Assembly (NCBI GenBank): GCA_030430615.1
Contig: JAUIKV010000004.1
Span: 1 to 34,215 of the forward strand
Direction of reading: 5' to 3'
Source of the DNA: Bacteroidia bacterium
GTDB taxonomy: Bacteria > Bacteroidota > Bacteroidia > Flavobacteriales > Flavobacteriaceae
DNA length: 34,215 nucleotides
A model generated the notes under the pieces. That model worked only from the letters and a program-made list of their open reading frames with translations. It did not search any database and was not told the origin of the DNA. A program made the position numbers and the translations under genes. Positions 9,450-17,496 of the stretch are shown piece by piece. Each line of letters opens with the position of its first letter. Positions within the stretch are counted from its first letter, which is position 1.

Positions 9450-10118
9450 ATGACTTATTTCTCTACCGATTACCTCGAATTCTTCAAAGAGTTGGCAGCG
9501 AACAACAATAAGGAGTGGTTTGACCAAAACAGAAAGCGCTACGAATCCGTGGTGAGGGACCCTTTTAAGATTTTTATTGGTCAGTTGATTTCGAAGATGG
9601 CCAAATCCGACCCAGAATTGGATATTGAAGCCAAGGATGCCATCTTTCGCATCAACAGGGACATTCGCTTTTCCAAGGACAAGACGCCGTACAAATTGAA
9701 CAACTCGGCGCTTATTTCCCCGGCAGGCAGAAGGGATAAGAACAACCCGGGAATCTACCTGGAATTCGGGCCTGAAAAACTGGGTGTATACGGAGGTATC
9801 TATATGCCTTCACCGGCTCAGGTTCAGAAGGTCAGAAGTTATATGCTCGAAAATCTCGAAGAATGGGAGAAAGCATTGCGCACTGAGTCATTTAAGAAAG
9901 CATATGGTGAGATCCAGGGGGAGAAGAGCAAGCGCATACCCAAAGAATTCAGGGAAGCGGCAGAGAAGCATTCCCTGCTATATAACAAACAGTGGTACTA
10001 CCATGCAGACCTGCCGCCCAAGGTTATTCTAAGTGACAGTTTGATGGATACCATTCTCGATCTATGGAAGAAAGCTCAGCCGGTAAAGAATTTTTTGACT
10101 CATGCCATTCTAAATTGA
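9450..10118 (+). CDS. DUF2461 domain protein
   Basis: A 222-residue cytoplasmic protein that matches the DUF2461 family (TIGR02453) over its whole length. Family features seen are NNNKEWFDQNRKRYE near the N-terminus, DAIFRINRDIRFSKDKTPYK in the centre, then GIYLEFGPEKLGVYGGIYMP, and the C-terminal WYYHADLPP. The role is not established. It is followed two bases later by the DUF962 gene, so the pair is probably one transcript. No signal peptide or membrane segment is present. Confidence 0.9.
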   Translation: MTYFSTDYLEFFKELAANNNKEWFDQNRKRYESVVRDPFKIFIGQLISKMAKSDPELDIEAKDAIFRINRDIRFSKDKTPYKLNNSALISPAGRRDKNNPGIYLEFGPEKLGVYGGIYMPSPAQVQKVRSYMLENLEEWEKALRTESFKKAYGEIQGEKSKRIPKEFREAAEKHSLLYNKQWYYHADLPPKVILSDSLMDTILDLWKKAQPVKNFLTHAILN

Positions 10119-10120
10119 AC

Positions 10121-10453
10121 ATGGAAAGAATCAAAACATTCAAAGAATTTTATCGGTTCTATTTGACTGAACACCAAGACAGAACCTGCCGCATGCTTCA
10201 CTTCATTGGCACCTTCCTTGTTTTTGCCCTGGCTATCGCGGCTGTTTACACCGGACAGAACTTCTTGTGGGCACTGGTTCCTGTGGTGGGTTATGGATTC
10301 GCATGGGTGGGCCATTACTTTTATGAAAAGAATCAGCCGGCAACTTTCAAATATCCGCTTTGGAGCCTGGTATCCGATTTTAAGATGTTCTTCGAACTGC
10401 TCTTTGGCAGGATCTCTTTTGACGGGCGCAGGGATTCCGGTTCTGCTGTTTGA
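10121..10453 (+). CDS. DUF962 / Mpo1-like small membrane protein
   Basis: A 110-residue protein with two hydrophobic segments (about residues 25-45 and 48-66). It carries the pattern of the DUF962/Mpo1 family: FYLTEHQDRTCRMLHFIGT with conserved histidines, then GHYFYEKNQPATFKYPLWS. Yeast Mpo1 is an Fe(II)-dependent dioxygenase acting on 2-hydroxy fatty acids, and the conserved histidines are its metal ligands; whether the bacterial member shares the reaction is not known. ATG 10121 follows the DUF2461 stop by two bases; an earlier in-frame start inside DUF2461 adds a non-family tail. Its stop overlaps the truncated peroxiredoxin frame that follows. Confidence 0.85.
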   Translation: MERIKTFKEFYRFYLTEHQDRTCRMLHFIGTFLVFALAIAAVYTGQNFLWALVPVVGYGFAWVGHYFYEKNQPATFKYPLWSLVSDFKMFFELLFGRISFDGRRDSGSAV

Positions 10454-10662
10454 CTGCTTTTTTTGTAATCAATGAGACCAATGTGCCCAAGTATTACGAC
10501 AAAGTTGCGGAACTTGTCAACGAATACAATTCGGAAAGTGAAAAGTTATTGCCGGTGCCGGCCACGTATTTGATTGGAACCGACGGAAGAATCGAGTACG
10601 TTCATTACGATCCTGATTACAAGAACCGGTCTGACATTTCCGAGATCGTCAATGGTCTTTAG
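10450..10662 (+). pseudogene. C-terminal stub of an AhpC/TSA-type peroxiredoxin
   Basis: The 70-codon frame contains LPVPATYLIGTDGRIEYVHY followed by DPDYKNRSDISEI, the characteristic end of AhpC/TSA (redoxin-domain) proteins. The preceding part (VPKYYDKVAELVNEYNSE) fits the helix before it. The thioredoxin-fold N-terminal half, with the FYRGxWCP-type peroxidatic cysteine, is absent, and there is no cysteine in the stub. The only possible start is a TTG overlapping the DUF962 stop. The DUF962 reading frame runs directly into it, so a deletion probably removed about 120 codons. A terminator follows. It is unlikely to make a functional peroxiredoxin. Confidence 0.65.
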
Positions 10663-10696
10663 AGATCAGTGATCAAACCACTAATTAAAGCGCATA

Positions 10697-10729
10697 AAAA
10701 AATCCGCCCAGTGGGCGGATTTTTTTTAT
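10697..10729. terminator. Bidirectional intrinsic terminator
   Basis: AAAAATCCGCCC, loop AGT (10710-10712), GGGCGGATTTTT: a long GC-rich stem flanked by A and T runs on both sides. It can end both the rightward DUF2461-DUF962-stub transcript and the leftward groESL transcript, whose stop is at 10746. Confidence 0.9.
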
Positions 10730-10745
10730 TGAGGATCTGCTCGTA

Positions 10746-12389
<1,644 letters not shown>

Positions 12390-12414
12390 TTAAGTGTTAC
12401 TGAATTTATTTTGT

Positions 12415-12693
12415 TTAAAGGATCGCGAATATGTCACTTTCCCTCATGATCAGATAATCATTCCCGTCGAGTTTCAACTCAGTTCCCGCAAATTTTCCGT
12501 AAAGAACGGTATCCCCGATCTTTACTGTCATGGGCTCGTCTTTCGTTCCTTTGCCAACTGCCACAACCTTACCTTGTTGAGGTTTTTCTTTTGCTGAATC
12601 CGGAATGTAGATTCCTGAAGCTGTTTTTGTTTCTGCCGCTAGGGGCTCTACAAGCACTCTGTCTGCAAGAGGTTGAATAGTTAATTTACTCAT
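12415..12693 (-). CDS. groES: Co-chaperonin GroES (Hsp10)
   Basis: The 92-residue lid of the GroEL folding chamber. It begins [17 protein letters not shown], has the mobile loop [20 protein letters not shown] that contacts GroEL, and ends [16 protein letters not shown] 12693 was chosen because homologues begin here; a longer in-frame extension back to 12873 crosses the promoter region and the secG terminator and is not real. Upstream (12694-12780) are a sigma-54-like element and an inverted repeat, suggesting regulated transcription independent of secG. Confidence 0.98.
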   Translation of the reverse strand: MSKLTIQPLADRVLVEPLAAETKTASGIYIPDSAKEKPQQGKVVAVGKGTKDEPMTVKIGDTVLYGKFAGTELKLDGNDYLIMRESDIFAIL

Positions 12694-12728
12694 TATATTC
12701 TGTTTTAAGTTATTTAATAAAAAGTTCC

Positions 12729-12744
12729 TTTGGCCTGTGCCAAA
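12729..12744. repeat. Inverted repeat in the groES leader (possible operator or hairpin)
   Basis: TTTGGC-CTGT-GCCAAA, a perfect 6-base inverted repeat with a 4-base centre, 36 bases upstream of the groES ATG and just downstream of the predicted sigma-54-type start site. It could be a repressor site or an mRNA hairpin. It is not the classical CIRCE element (TTAGCACTC-N9-GAGTGCTAA). Confidence 0.4.
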
Positions 12745-12763
12745 ATCTTCCGCTTTCCATTTC

Positions 12764-12778
12764 GCAAAAACATTGCCA
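12764..12778 (-). promoter_or_regulatory. Sigma-54-like promoter element upstream of groES
   Basis: On the minus strand this reads TGGCAATGTTTTTGC. It has the -24 GG and -12 GC doublets of the sigma-54 consensus TGGCACrNNNNTTGCw at exactly the right spacing, with TGGCA and TTGC intact. Initiation would fall near 12752, about 60 bases before the groES ATG. No TAnnTTTG box is visible between secG and groES. A sigma-54 activator gene lies 1.9 kb upstream on the same strand. Confidence 0.35.
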
Positions 12779-12803
12779 TTGTGGAAAAACTGACATAACG
12801 GAT

Positions 12804-12836
12804 AAAAAAAATGCCAACGTGTCATTACGTTGGCAT
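12804..12836 (-). terminator. Intrinsic terminator after secG
   Basis: ATGCCAACGT (12811-12820), loop of six bases, ACGTTGGCAT (12827-12836): a perfect 10-base stem. On the minus strand it is followed by seven T residues (12810-12804). It ends the miaB-to-secG transcript 21 bases past the secG stop and insulates groESL. Confidence 0.9.
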
Positions 12837-12856
12837 AAATTTTATTTTGTTTCCTG

Positions 12857-13198
12857 TCAATTGGTACTGTCAATCACCTTATCCGTGTCCAGGGTCGGAG
12901 GTGCTTCAAGTGCTTCCCGGTCGTTGACGATTCCTTCGGTAGCTGACTCCATGTCCACAGAGTTGTTTCTCGGAATGGCGAAATTAGAAAGAAGGATTAA
13001 AGCGAAAAGCGCTATGGCAAGCGTCCAGGTGCTTTTGTCGAGGAAATTCGTTGTGTTCTGAACTCCACCCAGGTTTTGCGAACCAGCTCCACCAAAAGAA
13101 GATGACAATCCTCCACCTTTCGGATTCTGAACCATGATAACCAGGATCAGCAGAATCGATACGATGATAATCAAAACTAAAAATAATAAATACGACAT
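12857..13198 (-). CDS. secG: Preprotein translocase subunit SecG
   Basis: Accessory membrane subunit of the SecYEG channel. The 113-residue protein has two membrane segments (about residues 2-22 and 57-76) separated by the conserved cytosolic loop [20 protein letters not shown], which is diagnostic of SecG. An acidic, poorly conserved tail follows the second segment, as in other Bacteroidota. The gene starts 12 bases after the stop of the TPR-like gene and is the last of its operon, ending in a strong terminator. Confidence 0.96.
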   Translation of the reverse strand: MSYLLFLVLIIIVSILLILVIMVQNPKGGGLSSSFGGAGSQNLGGVQNTTNFLDKSTWTLAIALFALILLSNFAIPRNNSVDMESATEGIVNDREALEAPPTLDTDKVIDSTN

Positions 13199-13209
13199 GT
13201 TCTCCAGTA

Positions 13210-13998
13210 TTAGTTTTTCTGCAATTTTTTTACAGCTTCAATTCGGTCTGCAAAGAAAGAACTTTTTTCTGGATATTTCAAACTTAGAACGGTAAATGCA
13301 GCAATGGCTTTTTCGTACTTTTTTTGCTCCAGGTAAACATGGGCGAGCGTCTCTGTCATGAGCTGCTCGTTCTCGGTGGAGCTCTCCATGCCCAAGTCGT
13401 CAAAATCGGCATCTTCAGTAGGCCTTATCCTGGGTCTCTTTGCAATGAAGTCATTGATGAGATCCAGGTTGGTTTTTACTTTTTTACGGCTACTTTCAGA
13501 TGAAACTGTGCGATCGATGGGTTTGAGCTGACTGAGCTGAAGCCATTCCCCAAAGGAATAGGTCTCGTCGCTTTTAAAGTCAAGCGGGGTTCCAATTCCC
13601 AAGCTCTTCTCTGCGGTAATGATCTCTTCAGAAGATGAAGTTTCTTCAAAAGATGGAATTTCTTCTGCAGGTATCGATATTTCTGCAGACTCGATGTCTG
13701 GCGCTTCAGGAGAACCGGACAATTGGGATGTGTCTATTGCGCTGCTCTCGGCAAGGAGCTCAAAATCAAAGTTGGTGACGTAGTTGAAGAGCAGTTCACG
13801 GTCTGTGGTGTAAGCCGCCGTTTTCTTCAATGCATCATTGTACCTGAAGCTTCGCTGTTTCTTCAGGGCATAGAGTCTCAAGAAATGAGCAGCCTGAAAA
13901 AAGGGGTAGTCTTCCAGAATCTTGTCCAAACCTCTGGTCTGCCCTTTTGAGATACTCGAAGGGTCAGAAATAATCTTTGTGAATTCGATGAGGTTCAT
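13210..13998 (-). CDS. TPR-like protein between lptE and secG
   Basis: A 262-residue cytoplasmic protein. The N-terminal part (residues 1-90) is helical and includes the conserved-looking GLDKILEDYPFFQAAHFLRLYALKK. A middle stretch (about 95-140) is Ser/Glu-rich and probably disordered. The C-terminal 60 residues form a TPR-like helical hairpin (ETLAHVYLEQKKYEKAIAAF followed by LSLKYPEKSSFFADRI). The fold suggests protein binding, but the function is not known. It sits 15 bases after lptE and 12 bases before secG, so it is tied to envelope genes by operon position only. Confidence 0.8.
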   Translation of the reverse strand: MNLIEFTKIISDPSSISKGQTRGLDKILEDYPFFQAAHFLRLYALKKQRSFRYNDALKKTAAYTTDRELLFNYVTNFDFELLAESSAIDTSQLSGSPEAPDIESAEISIPAEEIPSFEETSSSEEIITAEKSLGIGTPLDFKSDETYSFGEWLQLSQLKPIDRTVSSESSRKKVKTNLDLINDFIAKRPRIRPTEDADFDDLGMESSTENEQLMTETLAHVYLEQKKYEKAIAAFTVLSLKYPEKSSFFADRIEAVKKLQKN

Positions 13999-14013
13999 TT
14001 TGCTGCTTCTTTT

Positions 14014-14517
14014 CTACCACTTTGCTACCGCTGCATTGAAGATGTCTTGTGTAATCCTTTCAAATATGTCTTCATAAGCCGTGTCCAACACGCTTCCCGT
14101 CAGCTGGAGGTTTCCGTCATAGTCACTATAAAAGGAGAAGGTCTGCTCGAAATTGTCTTCTTCGTTGAGTCGGTTGTAATACCTAACACGCACCGCAATG
14201 GTCAACCGGTTTTGTGCCGCTGTTTGCTCTGCTGTCGCAGCAATCGGAATGATCCGATATTGGGTGATCTCACCTTCAAAATGCAAATCGCCCCCGGCAT
14301 CTGTAAGTTTGAGATTGGTCTGGCGCAGAAAGCGATCCTGCAGGGCAATCGTAAAACGCTGACTCAGGCTCGGCTCAACCAGGTTGGCCGAATTCGTGAA
14401 AAAATCTACCTGGACCGTCTCTGCGTCACCGGTGCTTCCTCCTGTGAAGGAATACACCCCACAACCCAACGGCAGGACGAGCATTATCATAATCAGACTG
14501 AGCAGGGTCTTATTCAT
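14014..14517 (-). CDS. lptE: LPS assembly lipoprotein LptE family
   Basis: A 167-residue outer-membrane lipoprotein; its partner LptD inserts lipopolysaccharide in the outer leaflet. The signal peptide MNKTLLSLIMIMLVLPLGC ends at the lipid-modified Cys19, followed by GVYSFTGGS, the usual opening of the Bacteroidota LptE family. The rest is mixed alpha-beta (VDFFTNSANLVEPSLSQRFT; an AAQNRLTIAVRVRY strand region). The gene lies between a sigma-54 activator and the TPR-like gene, a common arrangement in this class. The start is covered by a perfect 20-base tandem duplication that creates a second start upstream. Confidence 0.88.
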   Translation of the reverse strand: MNKTLLSLIMIMLVLPLGCGVYSFTGGSTGDAETVQVDFFTNSANLVEPSLSQRFTIALQDRFLRQTNLKLTDAGGDLHFEGEITQYRIIPIAATAEQTAAQNRLTIAVRVRYYNRLNEEDNFEQTFSFYSDYDGNLQLTGSVLDTAYEDIFERITQDIFNAAVAKW

Positions 14518-14547
14518 GGAAGAACGATCTTATTCATGGAAGAACGA
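14508..14547. repeat. Perfect 20-bp tandem duplication across the lptE start
   Basis: The unit TCTTATTCATGGAAGAACGA occurs twice without a gap (14508-14527 and 14528-14547). Each copy contains the lptE start region on the minus strand. The upstream copy gives ATG AAT AAG ATC GTT CTT CCA TGA (14537-14514), a 7-codon frame whose stop overlaps the true lptE ATG as ATGA. Confidence 0.95.
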
Positions 14548-14617
14548 AATTTGAAGTGAGATTCGCCGCGAACAGCGCTGTGCACATGCAAACAAATAAA
14601 CCATAAAACGCCGAGAT

Positions 14618-15865
14618 TCACAAATTATATTGGTTTATTTTTCTGTAAAGCGTGCGTTCAGAGATACCCAGTTCTCTAGCCGCAAGTTTTCTTTTGCCTT
14701 TGTTTCGATCCAGCGCCTGTTTGATCATTTCAAGCTCTTTTTCCTGAAGCGACAGTGTCTCTTCTATGGTCTCGGCCTCATCGTAAGAAACAATTTTAGG
14801 ATTCTCCTCGTAGGTGGTGTCTTCCTCTGCATCCGCAATGATCTCCAGGGTGTTGCTCTTGCCATCTTTAGAATCTTTTCCGTAGATCTTGTCGATAAGC
14901 AGTTTTGTTGTTTCCTGTGGGGGTTGATTCTGCGAACCTTCCTTGATCAGCTGCCGGGTGAGGTTTTTCAGATCGGTAATGTCATTTCGCATGTCAAAGA
15001 GCACCTTGTACAGGATTTCCCGTTCGTTGGCAAAATCGGATTCGGGCTTCTTATCCGAGATGATGGCCGGAAGATTCTGGTGGTAGTCAGGAAGGTAGGA
15101 CATCAGAATTTCGCGGCTGATGTTTCTGTTTTGCTCAATCACCGAAATCTGTTCTGTAAGATTTCTCAACTGGCGAATATTGCCTTTCCACTCGTAAGAT
15201 TCAAGGGTCTCGACCGCCTCATCGTTCAAGCGCACCGTCGGCATTTTGTACTTTTGGGCGAAATCGGAGGCAAACTTGCGGAACAACAAGTGTATGTCAT
15301 CGGCACGGTCCCTGAGGGGGGGTAGCCATATTTCCACCGTGCTAAGCCTGTAGTAAAGGTCTTCCCGGAACTTTCCTTTTTTGATGGCTTCCTCCATGTT
15401 CAAATTGGTCGCAGCCACAATTCTAACATCCGTCTTCTGAACCTTTGAGGATCCGACCTTCAAGAATTCCCCGTTTTCCAAAACCCTCAGCAGCCGAACC
15501 TGAGTGGTCAGGGGAAGCTCTCCAACCTCATCCAGGAAAATGGTTCCGCCATCAGCAACTTCAAAATATCCGCTGCGCGTCTGTGAAGCACCGGTGAAGG
15601 ACCCTTTCTCATGTCCAAAGAGTTCGCTGTCGATAGTTCCCTCCGGGATGGCCCCGCAATTCACTGCGATGTATTTGGCGTGTTTCCGATGGGAGAGATT
15701 GTGAATTATTTTTGGAATCACTTCTTTTCCGACCCCGCTTTCACCCCGAACCAGAACCGATATGTCGGTAGGGGCTACGCGCATGGCTTTTTGCAATGCC
15801 ACGTTGAGTTGATTGTTGTTCCCGATGATTCCGAAACGTTGCTTTATGGTTTGGAGTGATTCCAT
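14618..15865 (-). CDS. Sigma-54-dependent transcriptional activator without a sensor domain
   Basis: A 415-residue bacterial enhancer-binding protein. The AAA+ domain starts almost at the N-terminus (about residues 13-245): Walker A GESGVGKE at 41-48, the sigma-54-contact loop as GSFTGA at 88-93 instead of the usual GAFTGA, Walker B GGTIFLDE at 106-113, and arginine-finger region [11 protein letters not shown] Fis-type helix-turn-helix ends the protein ([20 protein letters not shown]). Residues 270-370 form a charged linker without a recognisable domain. There is no receiver, PAS or GAF domain, so activity must be controlled otherwise, as in PspF. The gene lies eight bases from miaB and 100 bases before lptE. 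Targets are not known; the sigma-54-like site at groES is one candidate. Confidence 0.93.
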   Translation of the reverse strand: MESLQTIKQRFGIIGNNNQLNVALQKAMRVAPTDISVLVRGESGVGKEVIPKIIHNLSHRKHAKYIAVNCGAIPEGTIDSELFGHEKGSFTGASQTRSGYFEVADGGTIFLDEVGELPLTTQVRLLRVLENGEFLKVGSSKVQKTDVRIVAATNLNMEEAIKKGKFREDLYYRLSTVEIWLPPLRDRADDIHLLFRKFASDFAQKYKMPTVRLNDEAVETLESYEWKGNIRQLRNLTEQISVIEQNRNISREILMSYLPDYHQNLPAIISDKKPESDFANEREILYKVLFDMRNDITDLKNLTRQLIKEGSQNQPPQETTKLLIDKIYGKDSKDGKSNTLEIIADAEEDTTYEENPKIVSYDEAETIEETLSLQEKELEMIKQALDRNKGKRKLAARELGISERTLYRKINQYNL

Positions 15866-15873
15866 GATTGATG

Positions 15874-17319
15874 CTATTTCCTTATTCTTGTGCCGATGAG
15901 GGTGGCCGAAGTACAGTCTTCTATCTTGACCTGAACAAGATCACCGACTTTCTCGTCTCCTTTCGGGAATACAGCGACCGCATTTTGTGTGTTTCTGCCC
16001 ATCCAGTGCTGATCCGACTTTTTGGAATTCCCCTCGATGAGGATCTCCACGGTCTTGCCCACGAACTGTTTCATTCTATACATGCCGTGCTTTTGCTGCA
16101 ACTGGATGATTTCAGCCAGCCGTCGTTTTTTGACCTCGAGAGGAACGTCATCTTCCATTCGCTTGGCGGCCGGGGTGCCCGGTCTCTCCGAATAGGCGAA
16201 CATAAACCCGAAATCGTATTTGACATATTCCATCAAAGACAAAGTATCCTGGTGATCTTCTTCTGTTTCTCCGCAGAATCCGGCAATCATGTCCTGTGAG
16301 ATCGCACAGTCGGGAATAATGCGTCGAATGTTGTCAATGAGCTCCATGTATTCTTCGCGCGTATGCTGTCGATTCATCCGCTCCAGCATGCGTGTGCTTC
16401 CTGTCTGAACAGGCAGGTGAATGTATTTGCAGATGTTATCGTATTTGGCCATTGTATGAAGAACATCCAAACTCATATCCTGGGGATTGGATGTGGCAAA
16501 ACGAATTCTCATCTTTGGAACCGCAAGGGCCACCATCTCCATCAGTCCCGCAAAGTCCACTGCAGTGGAACGAGCGATCTCTGAAGCTTTCTCAAAATCC
16601 TTTTTCAATCCGCCGCCGTACCACAGGTACGAATCCACATTTTGGCCCAAAAGAGTAATCTCCTTGTAGCCCTCTTCCCAGAGCTGAATGGCTTCATTGA
16701 CAATGCTCTTCGGGTCCCGGCTGCGTTCTCGGCCCCGGGTGAAGGGAACCACGCAAAAGGTGCACATGTTGTCACAACCTCTTGTTATCGAAATAAAAGC
16801 GGATACCCCATTGCTGTTCAGTCTTACAGGGGTCACATCGCCATAAGTCTCTTCTTTGGACAGTATAACGTTGATCGCGTCTTTTCCATCCTCGATTTCT
16901 TTGACCAGGTTGGGAAGATCCCGGTAGGCATCGGGCCCAACAACGAGATCCACCATTTTCTCTTCTTCCAGAAATTTGGTTTTCAGACGTTCGGCCATGC
17001 ATCCCATCACACCGATTTTCATCGAAGGATTGATTTTCTTTACCCTATTATACTGCTGCAATCGTTTGCGAACCGTCTGTTCCGCTTTCTCGCGAATGGA
17101 GCAGGTATTGACGAGAACCAGGTCAGCTTCTTCGAGAAGGGTAGTGGTGTTGAATCCTTCGCCAGCTAGAATGGATGCGACTATTTCACTGTCGTTCAGA
17201 TTCATCTGGCAACCATAACTCTCAATAAAAAGCTTTTTGCCATTACCCTCCAGATTCTCTGTTATCAGGGCCTGTCCTTGCTTTTTCTCTTCAATAATGT
17301 GTTCGCTCGCCATTGTCAT
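15874..17319 (-). CDS. miaB: tRNA-2-methylthio-N6-dimethylallyladenosine synthase
   Basis: Methylthiolates i6A37 in tRNAs that read UNN codons. Three cysteines of the N-terminal UPF0004 domain are visible ([35 protein letters not shown]). The radical-SAM core has [22 protein letters not shown] with the CxxxCxxC triad, and a TRAM domain closes the protein. Length is about 481 residues, normal for MiaB. ATG 17319 was chosen since a perfect -7 box (17340-17333) lies just upstream and the longest frame (17343) starts inside it; ATG 17313 is also possible. It is the first gene of the miaB-sigma54 activator-lptE-TPR-secG run. Confidence 0.95.
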   Translation of the reverse strand: MTMASEHIIEEKKQGQALITENLEGNGKKLFIESYGCQMNLNDSEIVASILAGEGFNTTTLLEEADLVLVNTCSIREKAEQTVRKRLQQYNRVKKINPSMKIGVMGCMAERLKTKFLEEEKMVDLVVGPDAYRDLPNLVKEIEDGKDAINVILSKEETYGDVTPVRLNSNGVSAFISITRGCDNMCTFCVVPFTRGRERSRDPKSIVNEAIQLWEEGYKEITLLGQNVDSYLWYGGGLKKDFEKASEIARSTAVDFAGLMEMVALAVPKMRIRFATSNPQDMSLDVLHTMAKYDNICKYIHLPVQTGSTRMLERMNRQHTREEYMELIDNIRRIIPDCAISQDMIAGFCGETEEDHQDTLSLMEYVKYDFGFMFAYSERPGTPAAKRMEDDVPLEVKKRRLAEIIQLQQKHGMYRMKQFVGKTVEILIEGNSKKSDQHWMGRNTQNAVAVFPKGDEKVGDLVQVKIEDCTSATLIGTRIRK

Positions 17320-17332
17320 TTTTTTGGAAATG

Positions 17333-17340
17333 CAAAGATA
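17333..17340 (-). promoter_or_regulatory. -7 promoter box for miaB
   Basis: On the minus strand TATCTTTG, a perfect match to TAnnTTTG. The ATG at 17319 would follow the transcript start by only a few bases. No TTTG is visible at the -33 position, so this is a partial promoter match. Confidence 0.5.
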
Positions 17341-17456
17341 CAATCAAAATTCTTTTTTCTGCCATTTTGACAGAAAAAGTCAGTTCAATGCGGGTTTTTG
17401 AACGACTTAAAAGCACTTGTTTTTACAGACCGAGGAATGATTTAATTTTTTCTGTC

Positions 17457-17464
17457 TACTTTTG
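17457..17464 (+). promoter_or_regulatory. -7 promoter box for topA
   Basis: TACTTTTG matches TAnnTTTG exactly and lies 32 bases before the topA ATG. No convincing -33 TTTG is present. Together with the miaB box it explains the 177-base divergent region between the two genes. Confidence 0.5.
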
Positions 17465-17496
17465 CATTCTCAAATCAGGAGCTAATAAGTGATCGT

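Noticed and set aside
12694-12810. CIRCE/HrcA operator for groESL
   Set aside because: No TTAGCACTC-N9-GAGTGCTAA or near match was found; only the unrelated 6-base inverted repeat is present.
14630-15325. 231-codon plus-strand frame over the sigma-54 activator
   Set aside because: Antisense to the AAA+ and Fis domain codons, no start signals and no family resemblance.
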